Assembly (NCBI GenBank): GCA_040954595.2
Contig: CM082586.2
Coordinates: 9,734,001 to 9,798,000, forward strand
DNA length: 64,000 nt
Direction: 5' to 3'
Source: Balanoglossus misakiensis
Taxonomy: Eukaryota > Hemichordata
Shown: positions 40,901-51,202 of the stretch, in pieces
Numbering within the stretch: position 1 is the first letter of the stretch
Layout of the letters: each line of letters opens with the position of its first letter
The notes under the pieces: model-generated
Told to the model about the DNA's origin: nothing
Database searches by the model: none
Seen by the model: the letters and a program-made list of their open reading frames with translations, nothing else
Position numbers and translations under genes: made by a program

Positions 40901-43086
40901 ACATTGACATTGGCATATAATGCATATGGGGATTTAAAGTTGAGTGTAAATCCCTAGGTTAATACATAGCCAAAAGCACTGTAATTTGACATGGCTAATG
41001 CTACTGTGATACTAAATCTGATTCTTTGCATCAGGGCATATAGCGAAGCATGCTTGATGATGCATCAGGATCAATGGTGACATGCGTATTTAATGCATAT
41101 GCACTGATGTTTAAAGTTGACTGTAAATCGCCAGGTTAATATGTGGCCAAAAGCACAGTAATTTGACATTGCGAATGCAATGGTGACATGGAATCTGATT
41201 CTTTGCATTACGGCAAATGGCGAAGCATGCTTGACGATGCATTACTGTAGGTAGTGATGCAAACACTTCGCTTTGACATGGGTATAAAAAGCATATGGGG
41301 ATTTCAAGTTGATTATAAATCCCGATGTTAATACATGGCCAAAAGCACTGTAATTTGACATTGCTAATGCAATGGTGACACTATATCTGATTCTTTGCAT
41401 CAGGGCAAATGGCGAAGCAGCTTGATGATGCATCAGGATAGATGGTGATGCAAGCTCTGCACTTTGACATGGGTATAAAATGCTTGCTGAGGGGGATTTA
41501 AAGTTGTCGAAACAAACTTGATGATGCATCAGGGTAGATGGTATTTCAAGCCCTTCACATTGACATTGGAATATAGTGCATATGGGGATTTAAAATTGAT
41601 TGTAAATCCCCAGGTTAATACGTGGCCAAAAGCACTGTAATTTGACATTGCTAATGCAATGGTGACACTATATCTGATTCTTTGCATCAGGGCAAATGCC
41701 GAAGCAGCTTGATGATGCATCAGGATAGATGGTGATGCAAGCTCTGCACTTTGAAATGGGTATAAAATGCTTGCTGAGGGGGATTTAAAGTTGTCGAAAC
41801 AAATTTGATGATGCATCAGGGTAGATGGTATTTCAAGCCCATCACATTGACATTGGAATATAATGCATATAGGGATTTCAAGTAGATTATAAATCCCTGT
41901 GTTAATACGTGTCCAAAAGCACTGTAATTTGACATTGCTAATGCAATGGTGACACTATATCTGATTCTTTGCATCAGGGCAAATGGCGAAGCAGCTTGAT
42001 GATGCATCAGGATAGATGGTGATGCAGGCTCTGCACTTTGACATGGGTATAAAATGCTTGCTGAGGGGGATTTAAAGTTGTCGAAACAAACTTGATGATG
42101 CATCATGATAGATGGTATTTCAAGCCCTTCACATTGACATTGGAATATAGTGCATATGGGGATTTAAAGTTGATTGTAAATCCCTAGGTTAATAATGGCC
42201 AAAAGCACTTTTATTTGACATTGCTAATGCAATGGTGACACTATATCTGATTCTTTGCATCAGGGCAAATGGCGATACAGGCTTGACGATGCATCACGGT
42301 AGATAGTGATGCAAACACTTCGCTTTGACATGGGTATAAAAAGCATATGGGGATTTCAAGTTGATTATAAATCCCGATGTTTATACATGGCCAAAAGCAC
42401 TGTAATTTGACATTGCTAATGCAATGGTGACATTGAATCTGATTCTTTGCATCAGCGTAAATGGCGAAGCATGCTTGATGATGCATCACAGTAGATAGTG
42501 CTGCAAACACTTCGCTTAGACATGGGTATAAAAAGCATATAGGGATTTCAAGTTGATTATAAATCCCTGTGTTAATACGTGTCCAAAAGCACTGTAATTT
42601 GACATTGCTAATGCAATGGTGACACTATATCTGATTCTTTGCATCAGGGCAAATGGCGAAGCAGCTTGATGATGCATCGTAGTATATGGTGATGCAAGCT
42701 CTGCATTTTGACATAGGTATTAAATGTATATGCATGGGTATTTAAAGTTGTCTGTAAATCCCCAGGTTAATATGTGTCCAAAAGCACTGTAATTTGACAT
42801 TGCTAACGCAATGGTGACACTATATCTGATTCTTTGCATCAGGGCAAATGGCGAAGCAGCTTGATGATGCATCAGGATAGATGGTGATGCAAGCTCTGCA
42901 CTTTGACATGGGTATAAAATGCTTGCTGAGGGGAATTTAAAGTTGTCGAAACAAACTTGATGATGCATCAGGGTAGATGGTATTTCAAGCCCTTCACATT
43001 GACATTGGAATATAGTGCATATGGGGATTTAAAGTGAACTCTAAATCCCCAGGTTAATACGTGGCCAAGAGCACTGTAATTTGACA

Positions 43087-43200
43087 TTTCTAATGATGGT
43101 GAGATGTTGTTTGCTCCCCAGGGAGTTGAATGGAATAGTAAGGTCCAACGACCTAGGTCAAATTACCATGGGACAACTTTAAAGCATGTTGAGATTTAAT
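43087..43200 (+). mobile_element. SINE 3'-tail fragment
   Basis: GTTGTTTGCTCCCCAGGGAG, then GGTCCAACGACCTAGGTCAA and ATTACCATGGGACAACTTTA. The same tail follows a tRNA-like head at 44,826-45,115 and stands alone again at about 45,757-45,840. This copy has no head. Confidence 0.7.
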
Positions 43201-43237
43201 GTGCTACATAAGTTATAAATATTATATTAATATTTAG

Positions 43238-43380
43238 GGGTTATTACACGAATTTTGGTCGATAACGCGTTGTATTCGAGTGATGTCCGTATTTTGATGA
43301 GTTGCGCTTCGCAACGAGTCAAAATACGGACATCACGAGAATGCGTCGCGTTATCGACCAAAATTCGTGTAATAACCTCT
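43238..43380. mobile_element. Hairpin (foldback) element
   Basis: GGTTATTACACGAATTTTGG at the left matches its reverse complement at 43,359-43,378. The arms run inward about 65 bp (TCGATAACGCG, then GTGATGTCCGTATTTTGA), meeting at a GCGCTTCGC centre. Only a few mismatches interrupt pairing. It is too short to code and looks like a small palindromic MITE. Confidence 0.85.
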
Positions 43381-44825
43381 TTATCATACATGCCTACCTA
43401 TAAAACAGTACGATTTGCAGAAATGCGCCGAGAAAAACAATTTCAAATTTGAACCGGGCGCTGGGATCACAGTAGTAGCCATGTTGTGACGTATGACGTG
43501 TGGGCCGTAGTATCATTTTAAGGGGGTTGGCAGCTTTCATTACGATGGGCACATCCGCATTCTAAATAAAATTGTCTACGTTCTCTTTCAAAATATCATG
43601 TTAACAATTATTTTGCATTGAGAATTTCGAAGAACTAAAAATGATGCATTCAACATGACAAAACCGCCAGCTTTGAAAACTTTATTACAGCTTCTAATAA
43701 CCGAATTTTACAACACCCCTCTCCACTATGCCCCGTGTGTCGCTCGCGCGCGCAGTGAACTGTCACACCGAGACGCGGACACGATATTTTCACATTGTGA
43801 AATACCGTAAAATATCTTCGGGGCGAGAACAATAGAAAGTGTTAAATACTGGCGTTGCATGTATGATAATAATACATAAACAACACTCTTACTTAGCTAA
43901 GGAAGTGGTCAGGTGAAATATATTTGCAGAGCTGACCAATTCTTTAAGGAAAATTAAAGTTGGGTATTTTGGATGTATTCATACCTACAAACTGTGTTAT
44001 GTATGGGACATTGATGTTGCCTAATACATCTCCACATTAACTTGAATTCTTAACGGCAGCTATACAAGGCAGCGTATGGAAAGATCATTGTAAGACATAC
44101 ACAACACTTTTAGGGAGCATGGGAAATGTTCATGAGAACTGTGTTCTCGGAGCTCACAAACTGTGTTATGAGAAATTCAAGCTGCTAAACTTGCGTGTCT
44201 CTAAATTGACTGAAACTGTGATTATGAGCCAAAGAAGGCAACGTATAGGAATGTCATTCTACCACATACTGTTACTCAACACTTCTATTAAGCATGGGAA
44301 ATAGTATTGAGAACAGTATTCTCAAAGTTGACAAACTGTGTTATGTGTAGAATATCCAAATTGCCTAATTGGCAATCGTTAGCAACCAGTTGTCTTCAAG
44401 AGGGTTTGGGGCACCAACCTCAACATGCTTTAGTCTTTAGTGATCTAGCAAGTTAGCCTGCATATCGAGCAACTGTTAATGGAGTGAGTTGCTCAATGAT
44501 AGGAAACTCCTTTGTTCATTTTCAAAATAACCAAAAATGTGAACAAAACACACTGAATTATGTATGGGATATATGGGATTGCCTAATTTGCGTGTCTCCA
44601 CATTTACTTAAACTCTCACAGGGAGACAAATGTCACAGCAGACGGAAAAATGATTATGCCACACAACACTTTTATTTAGCACGGGAACTGGTCTTGGGAA
44701 ATGGGAGCTGACGCACTGAATTTTTGGAAATTCAAAGAGCCTAATATGCACGTTTCCATATTTGCTTAAACTCTGACTGGGAGCTGAACAAGGCACTAAA
44801 TGGAAAGGTCATTGAGCCACATAAA
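43381..44825. other. Decayed duplicated modules, no gene
   Basis: Phrases recur here and again at 45.1-46.4 kb: ACAACACTCTTACTTAGC, GGTCAGGTGAAATATATT, CAGAGCTGACCAATT, TTAAAGTTGGGTA, and several GGGAAATG(T/G)TC(A/C)TGAGAAC motifs. This is an old tandem duplication, now diverged. ORFs are short and not shared between modules. Confidence 0.6.
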
Positions 44826-45115
44826 GTCATAGTCCAGTCGTTAGAGCATCAGACCCATAATCAAAGAATCAAGAGTTTGATCCCTGGCATGGTTGTGGTG
44901 TTGTGTCCTCTAGCAAGGCAATTTACATCTCCTTGCCTCTCCCCGCCCATAAGAAAATGGTAATTTGGTGGATCGGATATTGTAATGTGTATGTTCAGGT
45001 CAGCTGTGCTGATATAAAAGCTGCACATGTGAGCTGTTGTTTGCTCCCCATGGAGTGGGATGGAATATTTTAGGTCCAACGACCTAGGTCAAATTACCAT
45101 GGGAAACACTTCAAA
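44826..45115 (+). mobile_element. tRNA-derived SINE
   Basis: The head resembles a tRNA: an A-box-like AGTCCAGTCGTTAGAGC, a CCCATAATC segment where an anticodon loop would lie, and a B-box-like GAGTTTGATCCCTGGCA. The body has GTTGTGTCCTCTAGCAAGGC and a pyrimidine-rich CTCCTTGCCTCTCCCC. The tail GTTTGCTCCCC ... GACCTAGGTCAAATTACC matches the orphan tails nearby. The acceptor ends do not pair, so it is not a working tRNA gene. Confidence 0.7.
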
Positions 45116-45254
45116 GCAGCACATTGAGATTTATTGCATAATGTGCTATATAAGTAATAAATATTATATTGATATTATTACATAAACAACACTCTTACTT
45201 AGCAAAGGGAGTGGTCAGGTGAACTATATTCGCAGAGCTGACCAATTGTTTTAA
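45116..45254. other. Left flank of the MITE insertion (duplicated module)
   Basis: Corresponds to 43,820-43,948 and 45,855-45,962. The alignable part ends in CTGACCAATT and then TTAA, the insertion target of the MITE that follows. Confidence 0.75.
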
Positions 45255-45588
45255 GGAGCAAAGTCTCTCTTTCGCCGCCTTTTTTCAATTAATTAAGTTT
45301 GATACAAGAACCCGTTTATGTTTTTCTACATGTGGCTATATAGTGAATCAACATTCAACCAACAACTTTCATCCCGTTTGTAGAATATGAGAGTAAAAAT
45401 CTCGCCAAAATGAATAAATGGTAAACACAGATTATTCATTTTGGCGAGTTTTTTCATTCTTGTGTGTACAAGTGGGGTGGAAGTTGTGTTTGGTCGAACA
45501 TTGATTCACTATACAGCCAACATAAACGATGTCTTGTATCAAACATAATTAATGGTAAAAAGGGCAGCGAGAGAGACACTTTGTCCCT
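45255..45588. mobile_element. 334-bp TTAA-flanked foldback MITE
   Basis: Flanked by TTAA at 45,251-45,254 and 45,589-45,592. The ends read GGAGCAAAGTCTCTCTT and, inverted, AGGGACAAAGTGTCTCTC. The arms pair along almost the whole length via GTTTGATACAAGA, TATAGTGAATCAA and the central AAAATGAATAA. Two paralogous sites (about 43,945 and 45,959) show the uninterrupted sequence with a single TTAA. It shares its ends and subterminal sequence with the 10.9-kb transposon at 47,348-58,247 and with the MITE at 54,541. Confidence 0.93.
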
Positions 45589-46380
45589 TTAAGTAAAATT
45601 CAAGTTGTGTAATGTGGACGTATTCACATTTACAAACTGTTTTATAGTCACATGGGGATTAAATGCATATGCATGTGTATTTAAAGTTAACTGTAAATCC
45701 CCAGGTTAATACGTGGCCAAAAGCACTGTAATTTGACATTTCTAATAATGGTGAGATGTTGTTTGCTCCCCAGGGAGTTGAATGGAATATTTATGTCCAA
45801 CGACCTAAATCAAATGACCATGGGACAACTTTAAAGCACATTGAGATTTAATGTGCTACATACGTTATAAATATTATATTAATATTATTACATAACAAAC
45901 TTTCTTGCTTAGCAAAGGAATTGGTCAGGTGAAATATATTCGCACATCTGACCAATTATTTAAGGAATATTAAAGTTGGGTAATTTGGACGTATTCATAT
46001 GGGTGTTGGTCAATGGAAAGTCCTTTGTTCATTTTCAAAATGGCAACCAAAAATGCGAACAAAACACACTGAATTCTGTACGGGATATTGATGTTGCCTA
46101 AATTGCGTGTTTCCACATTTACTTAAACTCTCACATGGAGACAAATGTCACAGCAAACGGAAAAATGACTATGCTACACACAACACTTTTATTGATCATG
46201 GGAAATGTTCATGAGAATTGTGTTACTTTTCGGGGCTCACGAACTGTGTTATGGGAAATCTGACAAGGAATCTTAACTGTACCACATACACAACACTTTT
46301 ATTAAGCGTGGGAAATGGTCCTGAGAACAATATTCTCAGAGCTGACAAACTGTGTTATGTGAAATTCATGTTGCCTATTT
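45589..46380. other. Right flank and further duplicated modules, no gene
   Basis: Continues the module split by the MITE, includes a short satellite-like stretch at about 45,652-45,748 (related to the 18-kb array), an orphan SINE tail at about 45,757-45,840 and another copy of the CTGACCAATT-TTAA module at about 45,950. No ORF of note. Confidence 0.6.
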
Positions 46381-47030
46381 CATGATAATGGCTTGTGGTA
46401 CACAAGGGTTAACAGCAATCAGCAATTGCTTGTATGATAGGTATGATGATCGATTTACAAATTTCAATGGTATAATAATGGGCAACACACGTGGAAGTGT
46501 TTAATAAACAGTTAACTAATGTGGTGATGGTTTGTGGTAAAATTGAGGGTACACAGATTATAATGGGCCAAAACAATGAATATAATAGAGGTTGATGATG
46601 GTGAAGGGTTTCATATGAATGGTGTAATAAAGGTTAACAAATGTGGTGATAGCTTTGGTGTACAGGGCTGTTGATATCTTTAGTAATGACAAAGGTATAA
46701 TAATGATAAAAGCTTAAATAAGTGTTGGGGCACAATCTTCATGATGGTTCATTCATTGGTTAATGTGTATATTTTATTAATATCATGCTATTGTTTATCA
46801 GTTAGATCATAATCAGGATTTTTCCATGCACATCGTCACCATGATTCAGTGGAATTCTTCGGAATGGTACCTGTGATCATTTTCGCGCATCAACGCATTG
46901 TACGTGACAGACATGCAGAAAATATTAACATGTAACTCACAGGCATAATGTTAAATCTAAACAAATATGTTAGGTTAGCTTTACCTCCCCACGTACCCCA
47001 TCCTAATTCCAAATTTAGCTTGCTGTGAGG
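46381..47030 (+). repeat. Dispersed repeat, copy B (first copy at 23,260-24,080)
   Basis: Same orientation and word order as copy A: TATAATAATG words, then TTCATTCATTGGTTAATGTG, GACAGACATGCAGAAAAT and ATGTTAGGTTAGCTT. Substitutions and small indels separate the two. Confidence 0.85.
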
Positions 47031-47065
47031 TTTTTGGGTAGTACCAATTCGGAAACTTTCATGGT

Positions 47066-47343
47066 TCATTCATCGAACCAAATATTGGATTTGACACACT
47101 GTGCCACGGGTGGGTAAAGCATGGTGAAATGTTGGCGGTAAACTTTAACCAGGCAGGTCACATGAAATGAAGATATTATCCTTTGAGTTTGATGACATAC
47201 ATGATAAGATATGTCAGTTTTGACACCTTTTTTGCAGACGTAGATGCTGATGTATTTGTTTCCATTGGACACAGTAGGCAAAGTCCAGTCTGTGTTTAAA
47301 ATGATACCCTGGTCACACACAGTGAGAAATATCAGCCTTTGAC
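47066..47343 (-). CDS. Unrecognised ORF at the transposon's left flank
   Basis: A minus-strand frame of about 92 codons lies outside the element and abuts its TTAA. Composition is protein-like (Cys, Val and Ile rich, with no repeats), ending VKSNIWFDE. A splice-acceptor-like TGTGTGTGACCAG lies at about 47,313-47,325. The frame does not continue in the right-hand flank (58,252 onward), which has stops in the joined frames. It could be a host exon next to the insertion or a chance ORF. No family recognised. Confidence 0.2.
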
Positions 47344-47347
47344 TTAA

Positions 47348-47374
47348 AGGGACAAAGTCTCTCTCTTTTTGCCT
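47348..47374 (+). repeat. Left terminal inverted repeat
   Basis: 27 bp starting AGGGACAAAGTCTCTCTC and ending TTTTTGCCT, identical to the reverse complement of 58,221-58,247. The next ~165 bp (to about 47,537) also match the arms of the MITEs at 45,255 and 54,541, through TATATAGTGAATCAACGTT and CCAAAATGAATAA to TTTACCATTTATTC. Confidence 0.95.
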
Positions 47375-49690
47375 TTTTTTCATTAATTTTGATTCATTCA
47401 AGACACTGTGTATGTTATTTTAAATGTTGATATATAGTGAATCAACGTTCGACCACAAACAAGTTCCATCCCGCTTGTAGACACGAGAGTAAAAAAATCA
47501 CCAAAATGAATAATCGTTCTTTACCATTTATTCGAGCGCGGACGCGGGCCGGGCTTCGATCATTACCAATGTGCGCATGTGCAAGGGTATATACACAAAA
47601 TGAAACGTCATACATATAATTATAGCTGTAGCGACAGTCATGGCGGATGCTTTGGCGTCTGTTCCCAGTAGCAGTGGTAAACGTAAACGTGCTCGTGGCC
47701 GCCCACAAACCACTGCTTCGGCAAAAAAAACGTAAACAATTGCTGAAACAAGTAGGTCAGATAAACATTTTCTCGGAAATTCATCGTTGGAATGAAATCA
47801 AACGCTCCTTGGTATTGGAAACGAACCGCCAAGTCGCAAAGGTCCTGATCGACCGGTAAGTACATATTCGTGCATTCACTGTGTACGTACTCCATAGCCA
47901 AAGATACGGCGTGAATTGTGTACATGAATTTAGAATCTGTGTCTCACAGAATCACTGCGAGCATCATCTCAATGTAATTCTAAATGTGCTGTTTCAAGTC
48001 GTATTTCACTTAGTGATTTTGCCCAGCGCATACCTCGCCCTCGACCAGCAGTTGTATGTAGTACGCTGGACCGTTTGTATCAATGTATGACTATGCGAGA
48101 TAAATTGTACGGTACTGCAATGTTTTTTTTGTTTTCTTTTTTTTCCTCCGGACAATCTACATGTATTACTGTTATCGAACATACGAGACAATATGCTTTT
48201 AGCGGAATTTGGTTGTTCTTTGTTCTGCTACAACTTCCGTTTTGTTATAGCCAGTTGTGTACATTTCTTGAGCTGTATATGAACTGAAGAAAAATTTGGC
48301 TATTTTCTCGTAGTTGTCTTATTCTCACCTTACGTGTCTGTAACCTGTCCTCTGAGGCAAATTATGGCTGTGTGTAATCCCTTCTAAAGACAGAAATTGG
48401 CTACGTAAACAAGCCATTGTAAAGGCAAAAAAAGGTTCATTGTGTCTTATTATTTGTGTGGACAGGTATTATGAACATCAAGTTACAGCAACAACAGATG
48501 CAGAATTTACCAGGCCTGCATCATCTCCAAGTGGCCAAGAAAGACTGCAAGTATTTGCACCGTCTATGGAAACTAGGTACCAAATAAATTTTGATCATGA
48601 TACTTTGAGCTTTGTATAGTACACAATAGATTTTCATATTTGATGGGGCTCTTGCAGTATACATGATGTATATTGTTTTAAAGAGGTGACATGTTTTTAT
48701 GGCTCATGAAAAGTAATTGTGTCCGTAATATAATTTATAGAAATGAAACAATGAAATGTTGCATTCCACATAGTTATCTGAGTGATAGATGGGAATACCT
48801 AAAAGTATATATTTGTTTCTTAAAATTTATAGGCAACGTGATGATCAAGGACAAGCCACCCAAACTTTTCCTATGACATCAACGCCAGGAAATGGCCATC
48901 TTTGTGATATCGAAAAAAATTTAGAAGAATTAGTTGCATCAGAAATATCATCAGTCAGGTAGGTGTTTAAGCACTTTTTTTTTACATTACATTCAATGCT
49001 TCTAGCCACAATCTGTAGTATGAGGAAAAGCCTCTGCTCAAACTCTCAGGTGACAATAATCAACATAACAATGGCGAAGTATACCTGACATTTGCCCTCC
49101 AATAAACAACCAAAATCATCCTATACAATTTATTCAGTGTGTTGACCAAGACATTCACGTCTATGGTTTTAATCCAGCAAACATAGGTTTTTCACTGCTT
49201 ACTGGTTGGGGGATTAGGGGGAACTGGAACCTACAACGTTTGTGCAGACCTAGTTTGTCATGTATCAAATTTTAGTCTTTTTTTTTCTTTGTACAGGGTT
49301 TCTTCCATCTCTGGAATTGCAGAGATAGATGTTCAGGAGATAGGAGAATCATCACAAGAGAAACCTATGGAATCTACAGAAGGCCCATCACAGCCAGTAC
49401 AAAGTGAAAGGTATGACACTGTCTTTTCTTACACTCCCCGTACGCTGGGAGTGTGAGAACAGAGTGTGGGAACAAATTGTTCTCACAATCTCACTGAATA
49501 GAAAGCTGTATATGACGCGAGTGCTGATTGGTTGGCAAAGTGTTCTGTCGCTACGCGCACTAAATTTTATCCAATGGCGCGATGTGTATTACAGGCACAG
49601 AGACTACAACGTGCCCCCAGACAACAATTCCAGAGTCATTTATTCAATGTTTTTAACGAACTTGGCTAATTTGTGCCCGTGTGAGAAAAA

Positions 49691-49836
49691 GAATCTCACA
49701 CACCAAGGACCTGGGATCATATTTCTCACACTCGTCGGGGATATTCTGTCCCACACGAGCCACAGGTGAGTGTGGGACAGAAAATCCCCAACTCTTGTGA
49801 GAAATATGATCCCAGGTCCTTGGGAGTGTGAGATTC
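49691..49836. mobile_element. Long hairpin in an intron of the transposase-like gene
   Basis: Arms 49,691-49,755 and 49,770-49,836 pair almost fully: AATCTCACACACCAAGGACC against its reverse complement, then GGGATCATATTTCTCACA, then CTGTCCCACAC, with a 14-base loop. It lies within intron 4 (49,411-50,283). Related GTGTGAGAAC/TTCTCAC words begin near 49,440, so the full element may run from about 49,425 to 49,840. No terminal duplication could be fixed. Confidence 0.85.
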
Positions 49837-51009
49837 TATTAATCTGAAGATAAACTGTAATTAGGTAAACTTTTATAGTGAAATGTGGCTTTCCCCCCTC
49901 TTTTGTACCTTTTGTGATAAACATTAATCTCCTGCTTTAGGACAAAAGCAGGAGCGACTGCTTTACATACATGTAAATGTACTAATTTCTAACTCCCTTG
50001 CTTATGCTTGTGTGAATAAGTTATTCTGTGTAGCTATCAACATGAAAATATTTCTTAGAAAGCAAAATGGCAAATGTTTACCAATCACCCTAAATTTACT
50101 TGTGTGAAACCAAGATAGAGAGGAACCTGTAAAAATAAGCAGTGATGCTGCTGTCCCTGTGTGCCCCTGTCACTTTGTTTCAGAGTTCAATTTTCATGTG
50201 TGTTATATTTAGTTCACAGCTGTAAATTAGTTCAGTACATATTGCCGTCTCATGTGTGCCTATTTTGTCATTTTTTTCTCCAGCGGCCGTGTAAGATTTC
50301 CAAGAAATTTGTCTGAGTCTTTCATCAATCCATTTGAGTAAGTTTTCCTTATTCTATTGTCATATACGGCATGCATGTATCCCTTGCTTGAGCAAGCCTT
50401 TTCGATTGCTTCTTTTCTCCTGTTACACTAAATTTAAATTTGTTGGGAAAATCAGTTTCATGACATGCATCACGTGTGTCAGAACATTTGCTTGTACCTA
50501 AATTCATGGGAAATGTTTTCTTTCTTTTTTGTGCTTATGAGTGACTATATGTATTTTTAGTGAGCAGCATTGTCCCACTATTCAGATTAATTCCTTGGTT
50601 TTATTACTACCAGGTTGAGCATTGATATTTCTGAGGAAGACAAAGAGGAAGACATGAACCTATGTGACGATGATGATTATGACTATGAGCCCAGCTTTGA
50701 TATTTCTATAATGTAAGTGCGCATTTATCACTATCATCAAAGTTCCTTATTGGATGGGTACACAACAAATGGAAGGCAAAATATCCTCATGGTTAAAAAA
50801 AGCCTAAGTGTTGGACGCTAAAATTCATATATATGATAAATTTTCTTTTATGAATGAAACATCAACTTACAACATTTGTACTAACAGCTTACTGACAAAC
50901 TCTGATGGACAAGTCTTGAGCATTGTTAGGATTTTTTGTCCATTTCTCAGAACTAATGGCGTGCAGGTGGTTCCTGCCATTGGTGACGACGATATTGAAA
51001 GTGACGGTG

Positions 51010-51010
51010 G

Positions 51011-51041
<31 letters not shown>

Positions 51042-51202
51042 ACACCATCACCGGGTCTGCAGAGAGTTGTCACAGAAGAAGATGGGGAAAGCCTCCTTGG
51101 TGACTCTACAACATGTCTGGTTTTTTTGAACCAGCTTCTGGCCCTTGGCAAAAAATCTATTAGGCAAGTCTGTGCATTGAAGTCTTGCAGTGGATTGATA
51201 TC
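51010..51202 (+). repeat. Left direct repeat flanking the LINE fragment (~193 bp)
   Basis: Begins in a GAT microsatellite (nine units) and ends GGATTGATATC. Matches 52,391-52,580 with two substitutions (T to C in a T-run, G to A nearby) and one GAT unit difference. It is part of exon 7 of the transposase-like gene. Confidence 0.95.

Larger units (their letters stand above)
24780..43082. repeat. 18-kb satellite array of ~180-197-bp monomers with higher-order repeats
   Basis: A continuous array of diverged monomers. GGTTAATAC recurs at about 25,053, 25,244, 25,441, 25,619 and 25,811, giving spacings of 178-197 bp. Each monomer has AATCCC..GGTTAATAC, GGCCAAAAGCACTGTAATTT, GACATTGCTAATGC and GATGATGCATCA, rich in ATGCAT. 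At array length over period this is of the order of 90-95 monomers. Short minus-strand ORFs of 60-106 codons recur with the repeat; their frames are by-products of its low stop density and show no domain. The array ends at the SINE tail at about 43,087. Confidence 0.95.

Noticed and set aside
24780-43082. Dozens of 60-106-codon minus-strand ORFs as a gene family
   Set aside because: They coincide with satellite monomers, shift with the repeat register, lack domains and start/stop at arbitrary monomer positions.
6525-43082. CRISPR array
   Set aside because: Repeats are contiguous, long tandem monomers without unique spacers, in an intron-bearing animal genome.
44826-44900. Functional tRNA gene
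   Set aside because: The acceptor ends do not pair and the sequence runs into a SINE body and tail.
47442-48287. Several antisense and shifted ORFs around transposase exon 1
   Set aside because: They overlap an exon whose phase is fixed by matching GT-AG junctions to exon 2, and they cross introns without splice logic.
49404-49924. ORFs across the intronic palindrome
   Set aside because: Both strands are open only because of the inverted repeat, and no splice-consistent use is seen.
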